A stretch of 64,000 nucleotides of DNA. Source: Siphonodentalium dalli. Taxonomy: Eukaryota; Mollusca; Scaphopoda; Gadilida; Siphonodentaliidae. The stretch covers positions 37,914,732 through 37,978,731 of the forward strand of contig CP136065.1 in NCBI GenBank assembly GCA_032622095.1, in the 5' to 3' direction. The notes beneath the pieces are model-generated. The model made no database searches. It was not told the DNA's origin and saw only the letters and a program-made list of their open reading frames with translations. Shown in pieces: positions 25,200-35,984 of this stretch. The position numbers and the translations under genes are program-made. Position 1 is the stretch's first letter, and every line of letters starts with the position of its first letter.

Positions 25200-26035
25200 T
25201 GCCGCGTCCCGGTGACCATCTCTGAGAACATACACATGATATGTTCAAACAAACCCGACAGTGTTATAATATAAGTACATACACCACCAACGCTCTGTCG
25301 TCACGTCCTTGTGACACGCCTTAATAACGTTCAAACGGACCCGACTTTGCCCAATGCAGTATATACGTGTCACTACTGTATGTACGCAACAAACCCATAT
25401 GTCATGCCCCTATCACCAGCATTGAGAACATACACATGCAACGTTCAAATAGACCCTACATGCAATATAAGAACGTATACTCCAAACACATGTACCACGC
25501 CCCTGTAACTAGCCATGAGAACATGCACATGAAATGTTCTAACAGACCCGACAGTGTTCCATGAAATATAAGCACGTACATCCAACACACTGTGCCACGC
25601 TACTGTGACGATGTGACCAGCATTGAGAACATAGACATGACAAGTTCAAATAGAACAGACAGTATCCCATGTAGCATAATTGCGCACACCCTAAGCCCAC
25701 GTCGTCGTGTATCTGCTGTGACATTTGAGGGCATGCACATGAAATGTTCAAACAGACAATGGTGCCATGTTATATAAGTGCGTTCGCGCCAACTCCGTGT
25801 CGCCGCGCGTCCCAACATGTGACCAGTCTTGAGAACATGCACTTGAAATTGTCAAACAAACCCGACAGTGTCACATACAATAATAGAACAAAAGTACATG
25901 CACCCCAACCGCCTGTCGATAGTGTCCCGTGCAATATAAGTATATTCACTAAACCCCTTGTCGCCTCGCCCCTATGTGTTATCAGCCGTGAGCACAAGCA
26001 CATGAACTGTTCAAACAGACCCGACATAACTTTAG
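25200..26035 (+). repeat. Diverged tandem repeat of about 104 bp
   Basis: The core GAGAACATGCACATGAAATG with TTCAAACAGACCCGACAGTG, or variants, recurs near 25221, 25316 (partial), 25421, 25515, 25621, 25728, 25828 and 25987. Between cores lies a variable stretch with AATATAAGTRCRTAC and CGTCGYC. Spacing is about 94-107 bp except for the last interval. Short frames across it (25367-25564, 25592-25777 and others) read the same repeated peptide MxCSNRPDS and are not treated as genes. Confidence 0.75.
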
Positions 26036-26051
26036 TATAACATGTTATTTA

Positions 26052-26345
26052 ATGAGTAATGAATTGTATCAAATTGTATATCTTGTTTTCGTAATCATTT
26101 GTAAAATAATCTATGGGCAATCTGATGCATATTGTTTTCTTGCTCCTGATTGTTCTTGGTATACAGGTGATCCCTGTACATATATATTGGACTCCTTTGA
26201 TGCGATTCGGAACTTTGGTTCAAGGCCCGTCGTACAAATACACACCCTTTTTGTGATTCTTGGTTGCAACAGTCATGACAGTAGCACATACACTGGGACG
26301 TTCTGTCTCAACCTGCACTGCTCCGGTATAAAACTACCACAATAA
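26052..26345 (+). CDS. Possible small secreted Cys-rich peptide (weak)
   Basis: A 97-codon frame from a true ATG. The first 23 residues (MSNELYQIVYLVFVIICKII then YGQ) look like a signal peptide with a hydrophobic core and a plausible cleavage after YGQ or nearby. The remainder is polar, with six cysteines. I do not recognise a family, and no promoter, splice site or polyadenylation signal supports it. It directly follows a tandem array. It may be a chance frame or a single exon. Treat as a candidate only. Confidence 0.2.
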   Translation: MSNELYQIVYLVFVIICKIIYGQSDAYCFLAPDCSWYTGDPCTYILDSFDAIRNFGSRPVVQIHTLFVILGCNSHDSSTYTGTFCLNLHCSGIKLPQ

Positions 26346-26450
26346 TAATGTATTGTAGTAGGCCCCAGGCTACGGGTCATATTGTTAACATATCTAATCT
26401 AAACCCCCAGTCTCGAATATCATGATTTTTGTCCCTCTTCGCAGATAACA

Positions 26451-26662
26451 CAGTCATCGAATTGAAATTTGGTATGGAGGTTCACCACCATGACTGCTTT
26501 GAAAAGAGTTCCCAATCACATCTGCGTTTTCTGTTCCTTTGGGAATTTTAAATTTGAATTCGTCCTGCACATGTTTCAATTTGGCACCGCGAGGGCATGC
26601 CAGCACCCGAGGTGAAACGTCTTGTTTACTGTGGCTTATATCCACATCTGACTGCCCAATCT
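26451..26662 (-). other. Possible terminal coding exon (weak)
   Basis: On the minus strand a pyrimidine-poor but acceptable acceptor (TATTTTACGTACAG) ends at 26663. A 70-codon open stretch follows with balanced, protein-like composition (for example ACPRGAKLKHVQDEFKFKIP) and then a stop at about 26451. No upstream exon is identifiable and I do not recognise the sequence. It could equally be an unspliced chance frame. Confidence 0.2.
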
Positions 26663-26899
26663 GTACGTAAAATACATTAACATAATCTAGTTTTAGTTTA
26701 AAACAAGCCTTGATAATAGTGTTCAATATGCATATGTTTCTTCTGAATATTGTGCGAATAAAAAAAACATTTACTATCTTCAATCTATTTCCAAAAAAAA
26801 CAGACAGCCTAGTTATCGATTTATCCGGATACCTGTGGATAAGGGTTAGTTCATTGGCCATTTCAGGCCTACATCTCTTCAATGCGGGTCAATCATTCG

Positions 26900-27376
26900 G
26901 TGAGTGATGCCTCTTCAGTTGTTTTTCAGATTACATTTGATCTATACTAATTTAGGAGCGTTATTTCGGATTATGTATCTTTAATTGTCTCAAAAGCACA
27001 TACTTTCCAACAAATATCAATAAAATAGGTATATGGGTAAAATGCATGGCGATACTCAATGGCTCACATTTGGAGAAATGCTGGCACGGTATGAAGTCGC
27101 ACGGTGGCCATATAGTTGCCAACTAACATGCCGATGTCCTCAGATGTATTAAGTTTTGCCTTATAAATCACACTGCAAAGGGAAGTGCACGTTCTATGGA
27201 ATGCTAACTCTAACTTTGCGGGAATTGATGTGGCGTTCAAATATGTGATGTTGAGTTATCCCTCCTGCATCAATTGTTGAGTGTGTCACAAGATATCACT
27301 GTACACTGGTGAAAACACCGGCTGCGAGGAACGATCTTGTCAAACGTGATCAAAAGTCTTTCCTTGTGGGAATTGT
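26900..27376. other. No gene recognised
   Basis: About 480 bp of unique sequence upstream of a MITE insertion. I see nothing that I can support. Confidence 0.4.
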
Positions 27377-27387
27377 TATCACGCTTG

Positions 27388-28312
27388 TTGTCCAAGTCTG
27401 CTCGCACGAAAACCAGCTAAGATATTGGGATAGAGAAATGCTGTTTTCGTCCGTGACGTCCCGGGACGTTGCCGTTTGAATGACATGGGTTACGCCCAGC
27501 GTTGGTGGCGGGAATTGTAGCCGATTTTACTCGAATTTACCTAACAAATCAATACCTGATACAATATATATCGGAAAGAGTGACATCGTATGGTAAAACG
27601 GTCTATAATATTCCAACTTTCATGTTAAATTACACATATAATATTCCGGTTTATTAGGACTAACATCGGTTTGTTGAAAGCCGAAGTGTTCCGTAATGTA
27701 CTCGTCTAAGTTCGGCTTCTATGTCGTCAATCGAATACACCCATAACAATCGAATACACACCCCTTACTCAACATTGTGTGCTGTTAACATATTCCATCA
27801 CTAATATGTGTTTATTCATATTGTAAATTATCCGATATTACTTACTAGTTAACCATTTCTTATATATATGCAATTTTTATTTTACAAATTGTGGGTATAA
27901 GTGATAGAATTAATTAAATATACGACCACGTGGTTTTGTTTATGTTTACCTCACGTTTGCTAGAATATTTTCGCCGAAATATGCCTATGTTACTTCGTGT
28001 GGTTAATTTACTTCGCATACTTTTATAATATGTAAACACTGCGGGAATGTCTTTATTTCACATTTAATTACCGCTTTCAGTTGACAATTCATGTGGTTTT
28101 CAGAACAAATATCATGTCTTCTACGGAATAATCCCGTTTATTGTCTCAATTGTGATATTTGATTACATTTAATTGTGGTGTTATGTGAACTTGTCACTAG
28201 CGCGTAAACCATGTCAAAAAAAATTAATGGTGACGGGACGTTCTCATAATAACACTAGCATCTCGCTATCCCAATATCTTAGCTGGTTTTGGTAGTATGA
28301 GCAGATTTGGAC
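27388..28312. mobile_element. MITE with long TIRs and 11-bp target duplication
   Basis: The left end (GTCCAAGTCTGCTC, then AAAACCAGCTAAGATATTGG) is matched by the reverse complement of the right end (28255-28312), giving imperfect TIRs of more than 50 bp. The direct repeat TATCACGCTTG flanks it at 27377-27387 and 28313-28323. The interior is AT-rich with no coding frame. It also contains the perfect palindrome ACGTCCCGGGACGT at about 27458-27471. A long direct duplication with long TIRs would suit a Mutator-like (9-11 bp) superfamily, but no transposase supports that assignment. Confidence 0.85.
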
Positions 28313-28339
28313 TATCACGCTTGCAGAATTATGTGTATA

Positions 28340-28412
28340 TATCTGCCTCTCTCTCTCTTTCTCCCTCTCTCTCTATCACTCTCTTTCTTTCTCTCTCTCT
28401 CTCTCTCTCTGT
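28340..28412 (+). repeat. CT-rich microsatellite
   Basis: Interrupted (CT)n tract with CTTT and CCCT interruptions. It lies just outside the MITE. Confidence 0.9.
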
Positions 28413-28429
28413 TCTTGTTTCTGCTATAT

Positions 28430-29400
28430 GTGTTCTTTGTTGTATGTTTGTCTCTTTTCCTTATTAGCTTAGCCGCCAGGAGAGAAATATGGCCACGTAT
28501 ATTTGAGGAGTTTAATGCACATTCGTATATAATGGAATGTTATATATACTGTTGGAAAGCTTAGGATTTTATTCTGCGTTTTCTTGTCTCCCTACGAAAA
28601 TTGGTTTCCGTTGCCATGGTAATTTGTTACCATGCGTAATTGTTACCATGTTCTTACCACTTCTGGTTACTACAACAAGCCTATATCAGATCCTTCACAC
28701 AGTATACCACAGGCTTCAAAATGATATGTGGAAACCCGTTCTGTATGTATGCGCTGCTCTCCTATAATGACAAGCACGAGTGTATAATGTAAAGCAGACC
28801 GGCATTCCACAAATTTGTATGATGATACTCGGTCTGGGAGCGGTTTGTAATAGAACATTTCAGCACGTTTCTGTAATCGACCGTTATAAAGCCGTTATGT
28901 GATCAGAAAAAATAGTTACAAATCACGCTCATTTTACCGAATCCACAGCAGTCCTTCACATTCACGTAGGGTAGATCGTTTTATATTTAGGGTACGTTCA
29001 CACAATGACAAATTTACATGGCTATTTATTTTAGGAAATTCATGGAATGGGCCTACAGTGAAAGACAAACTAGTTAGCGTCGCCCTACGTAAGTCGGTTT
29101 TTTTTGGCAAAATCGTGTTTACAACCGCAAACACTGTCACGCCAAGGCTTCAGCTTGTATCAAACCGTCACACATCTACCTCAATCAGAATCTTGCCGTT
29201 ATGCCTGATAAGACATTCTACTTTGACTTTCTTGTTGATCTGCAGTGAACAAATAGCCAGATGTATCCTTTTGATACTAAAACGTCCTATCTTGACAACA
29301 AATACAACGAAATAGCTCTGGAAAAAAGGATTACTAGCATCAAATTAGATCGGCTATGGATCAAGTTTTATATCATAGTGTGAGCGTTGCCGTTCTGCAG
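28430..29400. other. No gene recognised
   Basis: About 970 bp. It contains a small inverted repeat, CATGGTAA-TTTG-TTACCATG, at 28615-28634. A 138-codon open frame at 28899-29315 has no recognisable motif and no clear initiation context. Confidence 0.4.
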
Positions 29401-30211
29401 ACATTATGCACTGTTAGAAAAAAGACCGTCGCTTTAACGGTCTCAGACGGCGCAACATCGCTGCCAACCGTTGAGCCTTAAACATACGGTCAGGCCGTAG
29501 CATGTTCCACGTATAAACCCGTTTAAGTAACTGGCAGACCGTAACCAGTAACTGTCAGACCGTTCAACACCATTTAATTAATATGAAGACCGTAACTAAT
29601 AAAGGTCAGACCAATGGTATTTGCATGAGTCAACACCAATTTTTTGCTCTTAATTTGCTAATTTACCATAGAATTAGCCAGGTTCCCATGGTGACAATAT
29701 GATTTCCCGGTAGGGATTACGATTCATATGTTTTTGAATGGTCGAAATTAGTATTATTCGTAACTGAAAAATACATCTTAGTTCTTATATTACGATCATA
29801 GTTTTGATTAAATGTAAATCCTCAATGCATAAAGTGATAGACAATACTTATGAAACTTTGCAGTTTGCAGAGGATCAAGCTTGTTATCTGCCTCGTAGAA
29901 TTTAATCCGGAAAAAGGCTGCGCACGCGTAATTTGTTCGCCTCTCACTAACTACTGTATACATATGGCTGTTAATAAAAAAAACGATACTAGTAATAGCT
30001 GATAAGCCAACCCAACACTATTCAGTTATGAGTAATACTAATTTCGACCATTCTAAAACATGAATCGGCCTGCCCTTTTAAGTCATAAAAAGAACAAAGC
30101 TACATGTTTCACAGTGGCATACTTTTTGGTAACATGTAATTCGTGAAATTGTCCAGTCACTTGTAAACACAGTTTTTGTTTTAACAGGTGAATCCGTACA
30201 TCATGACAATA

Positions 30212-30708
30212 CAGTACCAGTCAGAAGAAGTGGTATTTTTAGGTCCACCTTTATTGCGATATTGAGCATGCTTAATTTAGAAAAGGCGTGATTATAGCAC
30301 AATACCAAAAATATGTCGCGCTTATTATTGCAATATTGAACGCAAAATATTCCGATACTAAGCGCGCTAAATTTCATACAGACCCGATAGTGTTATATTT
30401 ATCTTAGATAAATACTCTGCATATAGTGTACATATAGTGCACATAATTATATCATCTACAACTATAATTATATACATATCTATTGACATTGTCTCTATTT
30501 ATACAATATAGAAGAAGCAATAATTTGATTTAAATGTCACAATTTTAAGCGCAAGATGTCGCAATATTAAGCGCAAAATATTGAGATATTAAGCGCAAAA
30601 TATTGCAATAATATCACAAGCATTTTAAGCGTTTCCACTTGCAATATTATTGCGATATTGGGCGCGAAAATAGAGCGCTTAATATACCACTTCTTTTTAC
30701 TGGTACTG
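30212..30708. mobile_element. Tc1/mariner-type MITE nested in the larger element
   Basis: CAGTACCAGT at the left and ACTGGTACTG at the right are the outer part of TIRs of about 30 bp that continue into GAAGAAGTGGTAT / ATACCACTTCTT. A TA dinucleotide flanks each side (30210-30211 and 30709-30710), the insertion signature of the Tc1/mariner group. The interior has many AAGCGC and GCAATATT units, some arranged as tandem AAGCGCAAAATATTG. No transposase is visible. Confidence 0.8.
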
Positions 30709-31289
30709 TATATCAATAACAGCTAGTTGGGATTGGAACCCTCAAGACAACAGCAGATCCCACAATAACTGTGCGCAATGACTTGGCGACAATGTTCTCC
30801 TGTAGTCGCACATTTTCCATTAAATTCTAAAGCATGATGCATCAAACTGTATACTGGTATCACAACACTTAGTATCGATAGCAGTGAGTCAGCGAAAGAT
30901 AGTTTGATAAGAACATCCAACCAATAGTGTACTACCGGTAAATTGTCGTAACAACCTGACGATAACATGGCGAACTAGAATGCACTCACTGGAGCTGCCT
31001 ATACTTGCGCCCATCAAACATTTGACATGTTGTGTGGTGTCTTGCCAACAACAGTTTGAACCACGGGTGCTGGCCCCTCGTTTGAGAGATCGATAACAAA
31101 AATCTAGATATCAAATCTCTGTTCATCCATCGCTGAAATAGTTGTGTGTACGGACATAATATCCCTGTTATGATGATATGGACCCCAGTTGGCTGCATAT
31201 TAGGAACGATAACTCTATCCGATCTAATTACAGGTGAGACATATTGGTAGTGTTTTTTACCTGTTAACCAACTATCAGATTTAGGCCAC

Positions 31290-31720
31290 TCCGATGCATG
31301 GTGTATTATCTACATGTATATTACGTGAGGACCTTGATGGGGATAGCTTCAGTCTTGAATGTTAAAGTGACACACTGCGCTCGCTGAACGAAGTCTCTCC
31401 ATGTGAACGATGTATTATCTACATGTATATCACGTGATGACCTCGATGAACGATGGGCAGCTTCCGCCATGAATATTAAAGGGACAAAATGCACTCAGTA
31501 TTTGAATATTAAAGGGACATGAATAAACACTAGTGTTTATATTAAAACATGTCATAGCGTTTTATAATAAACACACTTTATAAACACTATTTATTATTAT
31601 GAAAAATAATCACGGGGGATGACACAAGTGACACAAGGCACTCACTATGGATGAATGTTAAAGTGACACTAGGCACTCAATGTGGGATAATGTTAAAGTG
31701 ACATTCGCATTGAAAACTTC
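31290..31720 (+). repeat. Local repeats with TTAAAGTGACA motif
   Basis: Two units of about 115-125 bp share GTATTATCTACATGTATATY, ACGTGAKGACCT and GAATRTTAAAGKGACA (31302-31380 and 31408-31480). Further TTAAAGTGACA or TTAAAGGGACA copies follow near 31509, 31648 and 31694. The palindrome ATAAACACTAGTGTTTAT is at 31523-31540. These may be remnants of nested MITEs. Confidence 0.5.
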
Positions 31721-31814
31721 AAAAACTTCAAACGCGTTGACGTGCGCGTTACTAGGACTGACCCGCAGTTTATAAGGGTATACGTCTTGGATGGTAATTT
31801 GGCGCCTATAAAAA

Positions 31815-31945
31815 TTACTAAGTTTTTTGAAATTTGTGAAGTTTTTGAAATTTGTGAAGTTTTTGAAAATTTTGAAATTTTTGAAATTTTTGAAATTTTT
31901 GAAATTTTTGAACTTTTTGAACTTTTTGAAATTTTTCAATATTGT
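31815..31945 (+). repeat. 9-bp microsatellite GAAATTTTT
   Basis: A purine/pyrimidine-skewed run of TTTGAAATTTTT-type units. It keeps frames open on both strands (FEIFEIF on plus, KNFKNFK on minus), which is a repeat artefact and not a gene. Confidence 0.9.
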
Positions 31946-32125
31946 TCATTTATGAACGATTTATTACCAAAATAAAACCAGATAACAATGCAAATTAAGT
32001 ATATATGTGGATTTAAATTACAATTGATGCAACCATTTCATATTAGCGCGTGTTCATTTTTTTACAATATGTACTTCCGGTATGACGTAACATATTCACG
32101 GAAGGACAGACATCCGAGCCGAAAA

Positions 32126-32162
32126 CATTACTTGCGTCCAGCATGGACTGGCGCAAGTAATG
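32126..32162. repeat. Perfect hairpin
   Basis: CATTACTTGCG pairs with CGCAAGTAATG, and the stem continues through CCAG/CTGG to a short loop. The element is 37 nt. It could be a cruciform or the end of a decayed palindromic transposon. Confidence 0.6.
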
Positions 32163-32299
32163 ATGACAATGTCTCATATCCACACGTTTCAATGAAAATT
32201 TATGAACACGGGATGAATTGGTCCATGTAATTGTAAAGTTGGAATTGTAGATATGTGATCATCCGTCACTGCGCGGCGTCAGTTCAATGTTTACGGTGT

Positions 32300-32550
32300 T
32301 GCTGTTGACATTGAAGCTCTTGTGAATTACACTGGTGTGTACAGTACATGTACATGTATATCCTCTCTTGTAAATGTTCATGCATGTGCTTTGAAACAAT
32401 CAGATGCAGAACACTGTCAACTGGATTGTCAACATTCTAATAGTAATGTTGAGTCGTTGTTGTTATTGTTGTCACTATTGGTTGACATCAAAGCTCGTGT
32501 TAATTGTACCTGTATCCTCTGTGTCAGTAAATGTGCCAGTGTTGTGACAC
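32300..32550 (+). repeat. Tandem duplication of about 176 bp, diverged
   Basis: GTTGACATTGAAGCTCTTGT ... TATCCTCTCTTGTAAATG at about 32305 is echoed by GTTGACATCAAAGCTCGTGT ... TATCCTCTGTGTCAGTAAATG at about 32481. GT-rich surroundings also contain GTACATGTACATGTAT. No coding sequence was recognised. Confidence 0.5.
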
Positions 32551-33379
32551 TAAGTCACAACACTGTCAATTTCAACATCAGCACTGAGTCGAATGAAGTC
32601 AGACACCGGATCATGCCATGATTATTTGGCATGAATCTCTACTCTCGAATTTAGTGGAAATGATTAAGCCGGTTTTTGCAGAATTGAAACTTGTCCGGTT
32701 ATCAAAGGAACCGAAATCAGACCGTCTTAACAACTGTCTACAATCGAAAAGGTAACAGGTTCCCAAAAAAACAATAGTTTGCGATCAAATACCCAACGAT
32801 AAATGGCGAATAAATGATGTGAGTGCTAAAGCGGGAACTTAAACCCGGAATGAGAAAAACGTACTCATGAATATACGTACCGACCCTCATAACACAGAAT
32901 CAATACCGGATTAATAATGCATATTAAATATCAGCAGAGTAAGATTCAGTCATACTGTATGGAGTCATTGTCGTATATAATATGGTCGCCGATAAATATA
33001 CTATTGAATTTTGACGGCATGACTTTGAATCACGAAAATATTTAATTTAGACAATTTTCATGGGCACATAAAATAACGGTAAAAACCGTCAAACTGATGA
33101 AACGGTATGGGACCGTCGATTATGACGGCCCGAAACCGTCGAACCGACAGTATTTTCTAACAGTGTAGTTACACATTATGAACAACAGTCAAGTTAAAAT
33201 AAATAAGTTTTTCCCCTCTCCTGAAAAATTACCAAAATCGACTTACGTCCTTTTCATTGTAATATAAGAAGACGTTATAAAATGGTTGGACACCACTGTT
33301 TACTACATTTCGTTTTCAATGTTACCGGAGATCGCTATCCAGTCACTTCGCGGGATTATACAGTATGTTATTCATCTGC

Positions 33380-33409
33380 TGGTTGATCTATAGGCTCATA
33401 GATCAACCA
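33380..33409. repeat. Perfect 12-bp-stem hairpin
   Basis: TGGTTGATCTAT pairs perfectly with ATAGATCAACCA around the loop AGGCTC. Confidence 0.6.
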
Positions 33410-33662
33410 AAAACGACGTTGATAGCATATATAACAGAGTTTTGTCCGACTTCATACATGTATATCTGGAAAGAATAAATCGTGCGATCATTAGTTCGTG
33501 GAATGTCAAAACAACCCACCAATAGACCACTGTTCACTTGGAACAGCTCGACAGTTAAAGATGATTAACTCTAATTCGAAGAATACAAAAAGCAGACTTT
33601 GTGTGGTGATTTGTCAACTCTGGGTTACATAACACACAACTAAATCAGCTCCCACGGGCGAC

Positions 33663-33810
33663 ATGGTTTAAGTTATGTGAAACATTCCATCGGGGTCATC
33701 GAAAGGGAATAAAAAATAAAATATTTAATTTCATAAATGTTATATCCAAATTGGCAACCCAACTTCATTCTTGCGTATATATTATTTGTCAGTCCATTAA
33801 CAGTCGATAC
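33663..33810 (+). repeat. Direct repeat, left copy, flanking LINE debris
   Basis: TTATGTGAAACATTCCATCG, GGTCATCGAAAGGGAA and AACTTCATTCTTGCG recur in the same order at 34977-35080 (right copy). The intervening 1.3 kb includes endonuclease and RT fragments. The pair could be a duplicated LINE segment or flanking repeats of another element. Confidence 0.55.
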
Positions 33811-34064
33811 GACTTTTGTGCCAGTAACGACTCCTCCCAACGCCTTCCTATGCAGAGGGGACACACGCCTGGTGGTGTTGTACTCCTTTGAAATAGTGAA
33901 AGCTTCGGAGGAAGAGTATCGCAGCTACCTATCGATGATGACCGGTTGATCGGTATGCAAACTAATATGGGGAGTTCTGTTTATACATCATACAAGTAAA
34001 TCTACCGTCACGTAATCACACACTGCAACTTTTCCTCTAATACCTGAAGAAACTACAAGAGCTG

Positions 34065-34945
34065 TTGTTCAGATTCTCACTTCATGGTAACGTTTTCTTA
34101 ACTGTAGCTTTAACTGTAACTTTTCTAGACTGTAACGCTTGTACTCGGCGGCTAGATGATCGTGGAACTGAGCCAATGGACCTTCTTGAGCTTAAGTCCG
34201 TTAATGAAGGTTGTTACAACATGGACGTCGCATACTCCCAGCTATGGGGTGGGTACACCGGGTCGGTTATAGATCATGTACTCATCAGTTGTTATCACGC
34301 CGATATTAGTTCGATTCGCAATGTTTTAGATGACGACAGCCGGAACGTTTCAAATCACAGACCACTCATAGTTCATATGAATCTTGACATGAATCTCACC
34401 CCAGTCAGTTTACTGTGCATATCTTTAATATGCAGAATTTTATTTGGTCAAGAAGTAAATCAAATAGTAACGTAATTGTCGCGTACCAGCGTCATCTCAA
34501 AGCAGTCGGTTTTGATGGAATTCATTATGAACACATTATTTTGGTGGTATTACGTTAGCGGAGGCTATTTCTTACCTGTTTAATCAAGTTATCTGTCAAA
34601 AATGTGTTCCTTTATCCTCCAAAAATCTGTAAACACTTTTTCACTTTATAAAGGGCATCCGAAGCCTAAGGACTCATTCGACAGCTATCGGACAATTACC
34701 CTTCTACCATACCATCATCATACAAGTTATTTGAGAGAATTACCTTACAAACACTCGAAACTTATACACCCTCCGTACTGAATTTGCATCCCTTGCACAT
34801 CGGATTCGAGCGCGGGGTCAGCTGCATGGTGTCATATTTCGTTGTATCGGAATGCATATCCTACAAGTATGAGAGGTAGAGCAGATTATGTTCTTGCTTC
34901 TTAGACGTGTGGAAAGCTTTTGATGCCGAATAAAGAAAACAAAAT
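34065..34945 (+). pseudogene. Jockey/CR1-like LINE fragment (endonuclease and RT pieces)
   Basis: The first piece (34065-34475) translates with SVIDHVLISC and SRNVSNHRPLIVHM, matching the C-terminal end of an APE-type endonuclease, where a D/N-H-P motif closes the active site. The second piece (about 34670-34935) shows DSYRTITLLP, LFERIT, LHPLHIGFERG and FLDVWKAFDAE, the early RT motifs including the motif-A aspartate. The two pieces are out of frame with each other and the RT ends abruptly, so this is a decayed internal fragment in plus orientation. Confidence 0.75.
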
Positions 34946-34976
34946 GATCTATCATATCTATCGTGATAGTTAAATT

Positions 34977-35115
34977 TATGTGAAACACTCCGTCGGTGTC
35001 ATCGAAAGGGAAAACCGAATAAAATATTTAATTCATGAATTTTATATTCAAATTGGCAGAACACAACTTCATTCTTGCGAAAATATTATTTGCAGCGACT
35101 ATCACTGTCGTGTGG
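34977..35115 (+). repeat. Direct repeat, right copy
   Basis: Diverged copy of 33663-33810 (see that entry), for example TTATGTGAAACACTCCGTCG and GTCATCGAAAGGGAAAA. It follows immediately after the RT fragment. Confidence 0.55.
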
Positions 35116-35149
35116 TCGTCAGGTGTTTGGAAATTTTTTTATTAATCTA

Positions 35150-35685
35150 TACAAATAACGCATAGTTTTAAACCATGTCTGCAGAATGTCAGTCCCAAAA
35201 TGGCCGCCACGATGAGCAAAATCTAATTAAATTTACATCTTGTGCAAAATTCAATAGCTGGTCTTATAATAAATTATTTTATTGAAGTTCAACGAAGAAT
35301 TATTTAGAGATAAGGGTGTTAATGGACAGTATTAGATCGACGTGGGTTAAATCGTTGGGGCATATCTGGGTGATTGGAGACAGTGGTTCCCGTGTGATAA
35401 GCGTTGATTGATATTGAATAGATTAAGCACGGGTTTCTCGATTGTTCTAAACTGTGCTTGACCACAAGCGACGATTTTAGCGCTCATTCTACGTTCAGCT
35501 TCTAATGTACACGGTTGGCCCACCCTCCCACCCAAATTTAGTAAAGTAGATAATTATTCGAGTAGCTTGGCTTTTGAAAAGGTTGATCATCAATACATAT
35601 GAGAATATATATTGCAAAAGTTAGTTTCATTGTATGATACATGTTTATAGGATTACAGGTCTTTTTGCGATTATATAATGATAAC
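35150..35685. other. No gene recognised
   Basis: About 530 bp. A minus-strand frame of 62 codons (35347-35535) has no recognisable motif. I see nothing firm. Confidence 0.4.
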
Positions 35686-35686
35686 A

Positions 35687-35687
<1 letters not shown>

Positions 35688-35741
<54 letters not shown>
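35688..35741. repeat. (AT)n microsatellite
   Basis: Uninterrupted AT dinucleotide run of about 54 bp. Confidence 0.95.
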
Positions 35742-35745
<4 letters not shown>

Positions 35746-35984
35746 GCATTATGCACAATTTATTTGAAGCAAATGACGTTGACCTGAATTTCTAGATTAA
35801 AACATTCGTTTCTATAATTCTTAGTTGTTATTCTATAAATCATTTATGTGTGTTAGAGTGAAACTAGTTAAAACATAATATATATTATATGCAGCGACTC
35901 TCACTGTGGAAATCGTTCCCGTTTGTTTGTCGGCGACAATTCGTCCCGAACTAACGAGTGTTTATTTACATTTGTGAGTACTTC

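Larger units (their letters stand above)
29409..33165. mobile_element. 3.8-kb TIR element with ACGGT subterminal repeats
   Basis: Starts CACTGTTAGAAAA and ends TTTTCTAACAGTG. Both subterminal regions (29425-29600 and 33065-33150) are dense in GACCGT/ACGGTC motifs in both orientations, as expected for transposase-binding sites of CACTA- or hAT-type elements. The octamer ACATTATG directly precedes the left end (29401-29408) and recurs 7 bp beyond the right end (33173-33180). The interior carries other repeats and no intact transposase, so it is non-autonomous or decayed. Confidence 0.6.

Noticed and set aside
28899-29315. 138-codon plus frame
   Set aside because: No ATG at the start, no motif, and an overlapping minus-strand frame.
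30721-30800. tRNA-like B-box (GGGTTCCAATCCC on the minus strand)
   Set aside because: No matching acceptor stem, anticodon arm or A-box at the right distance.
31658-31975. Lys/Phe-rich and Phe/Glu-rich frames
   Set aside because: They are produced by a 9-bp microsatellite.
33663-35115. LTR retrotransposon
   Set aside because: The internal protein fragments are of non-LTR type (APE-like endonuclease and LINE RT), and the repeats lack TG...CA ends and primer-binding features.
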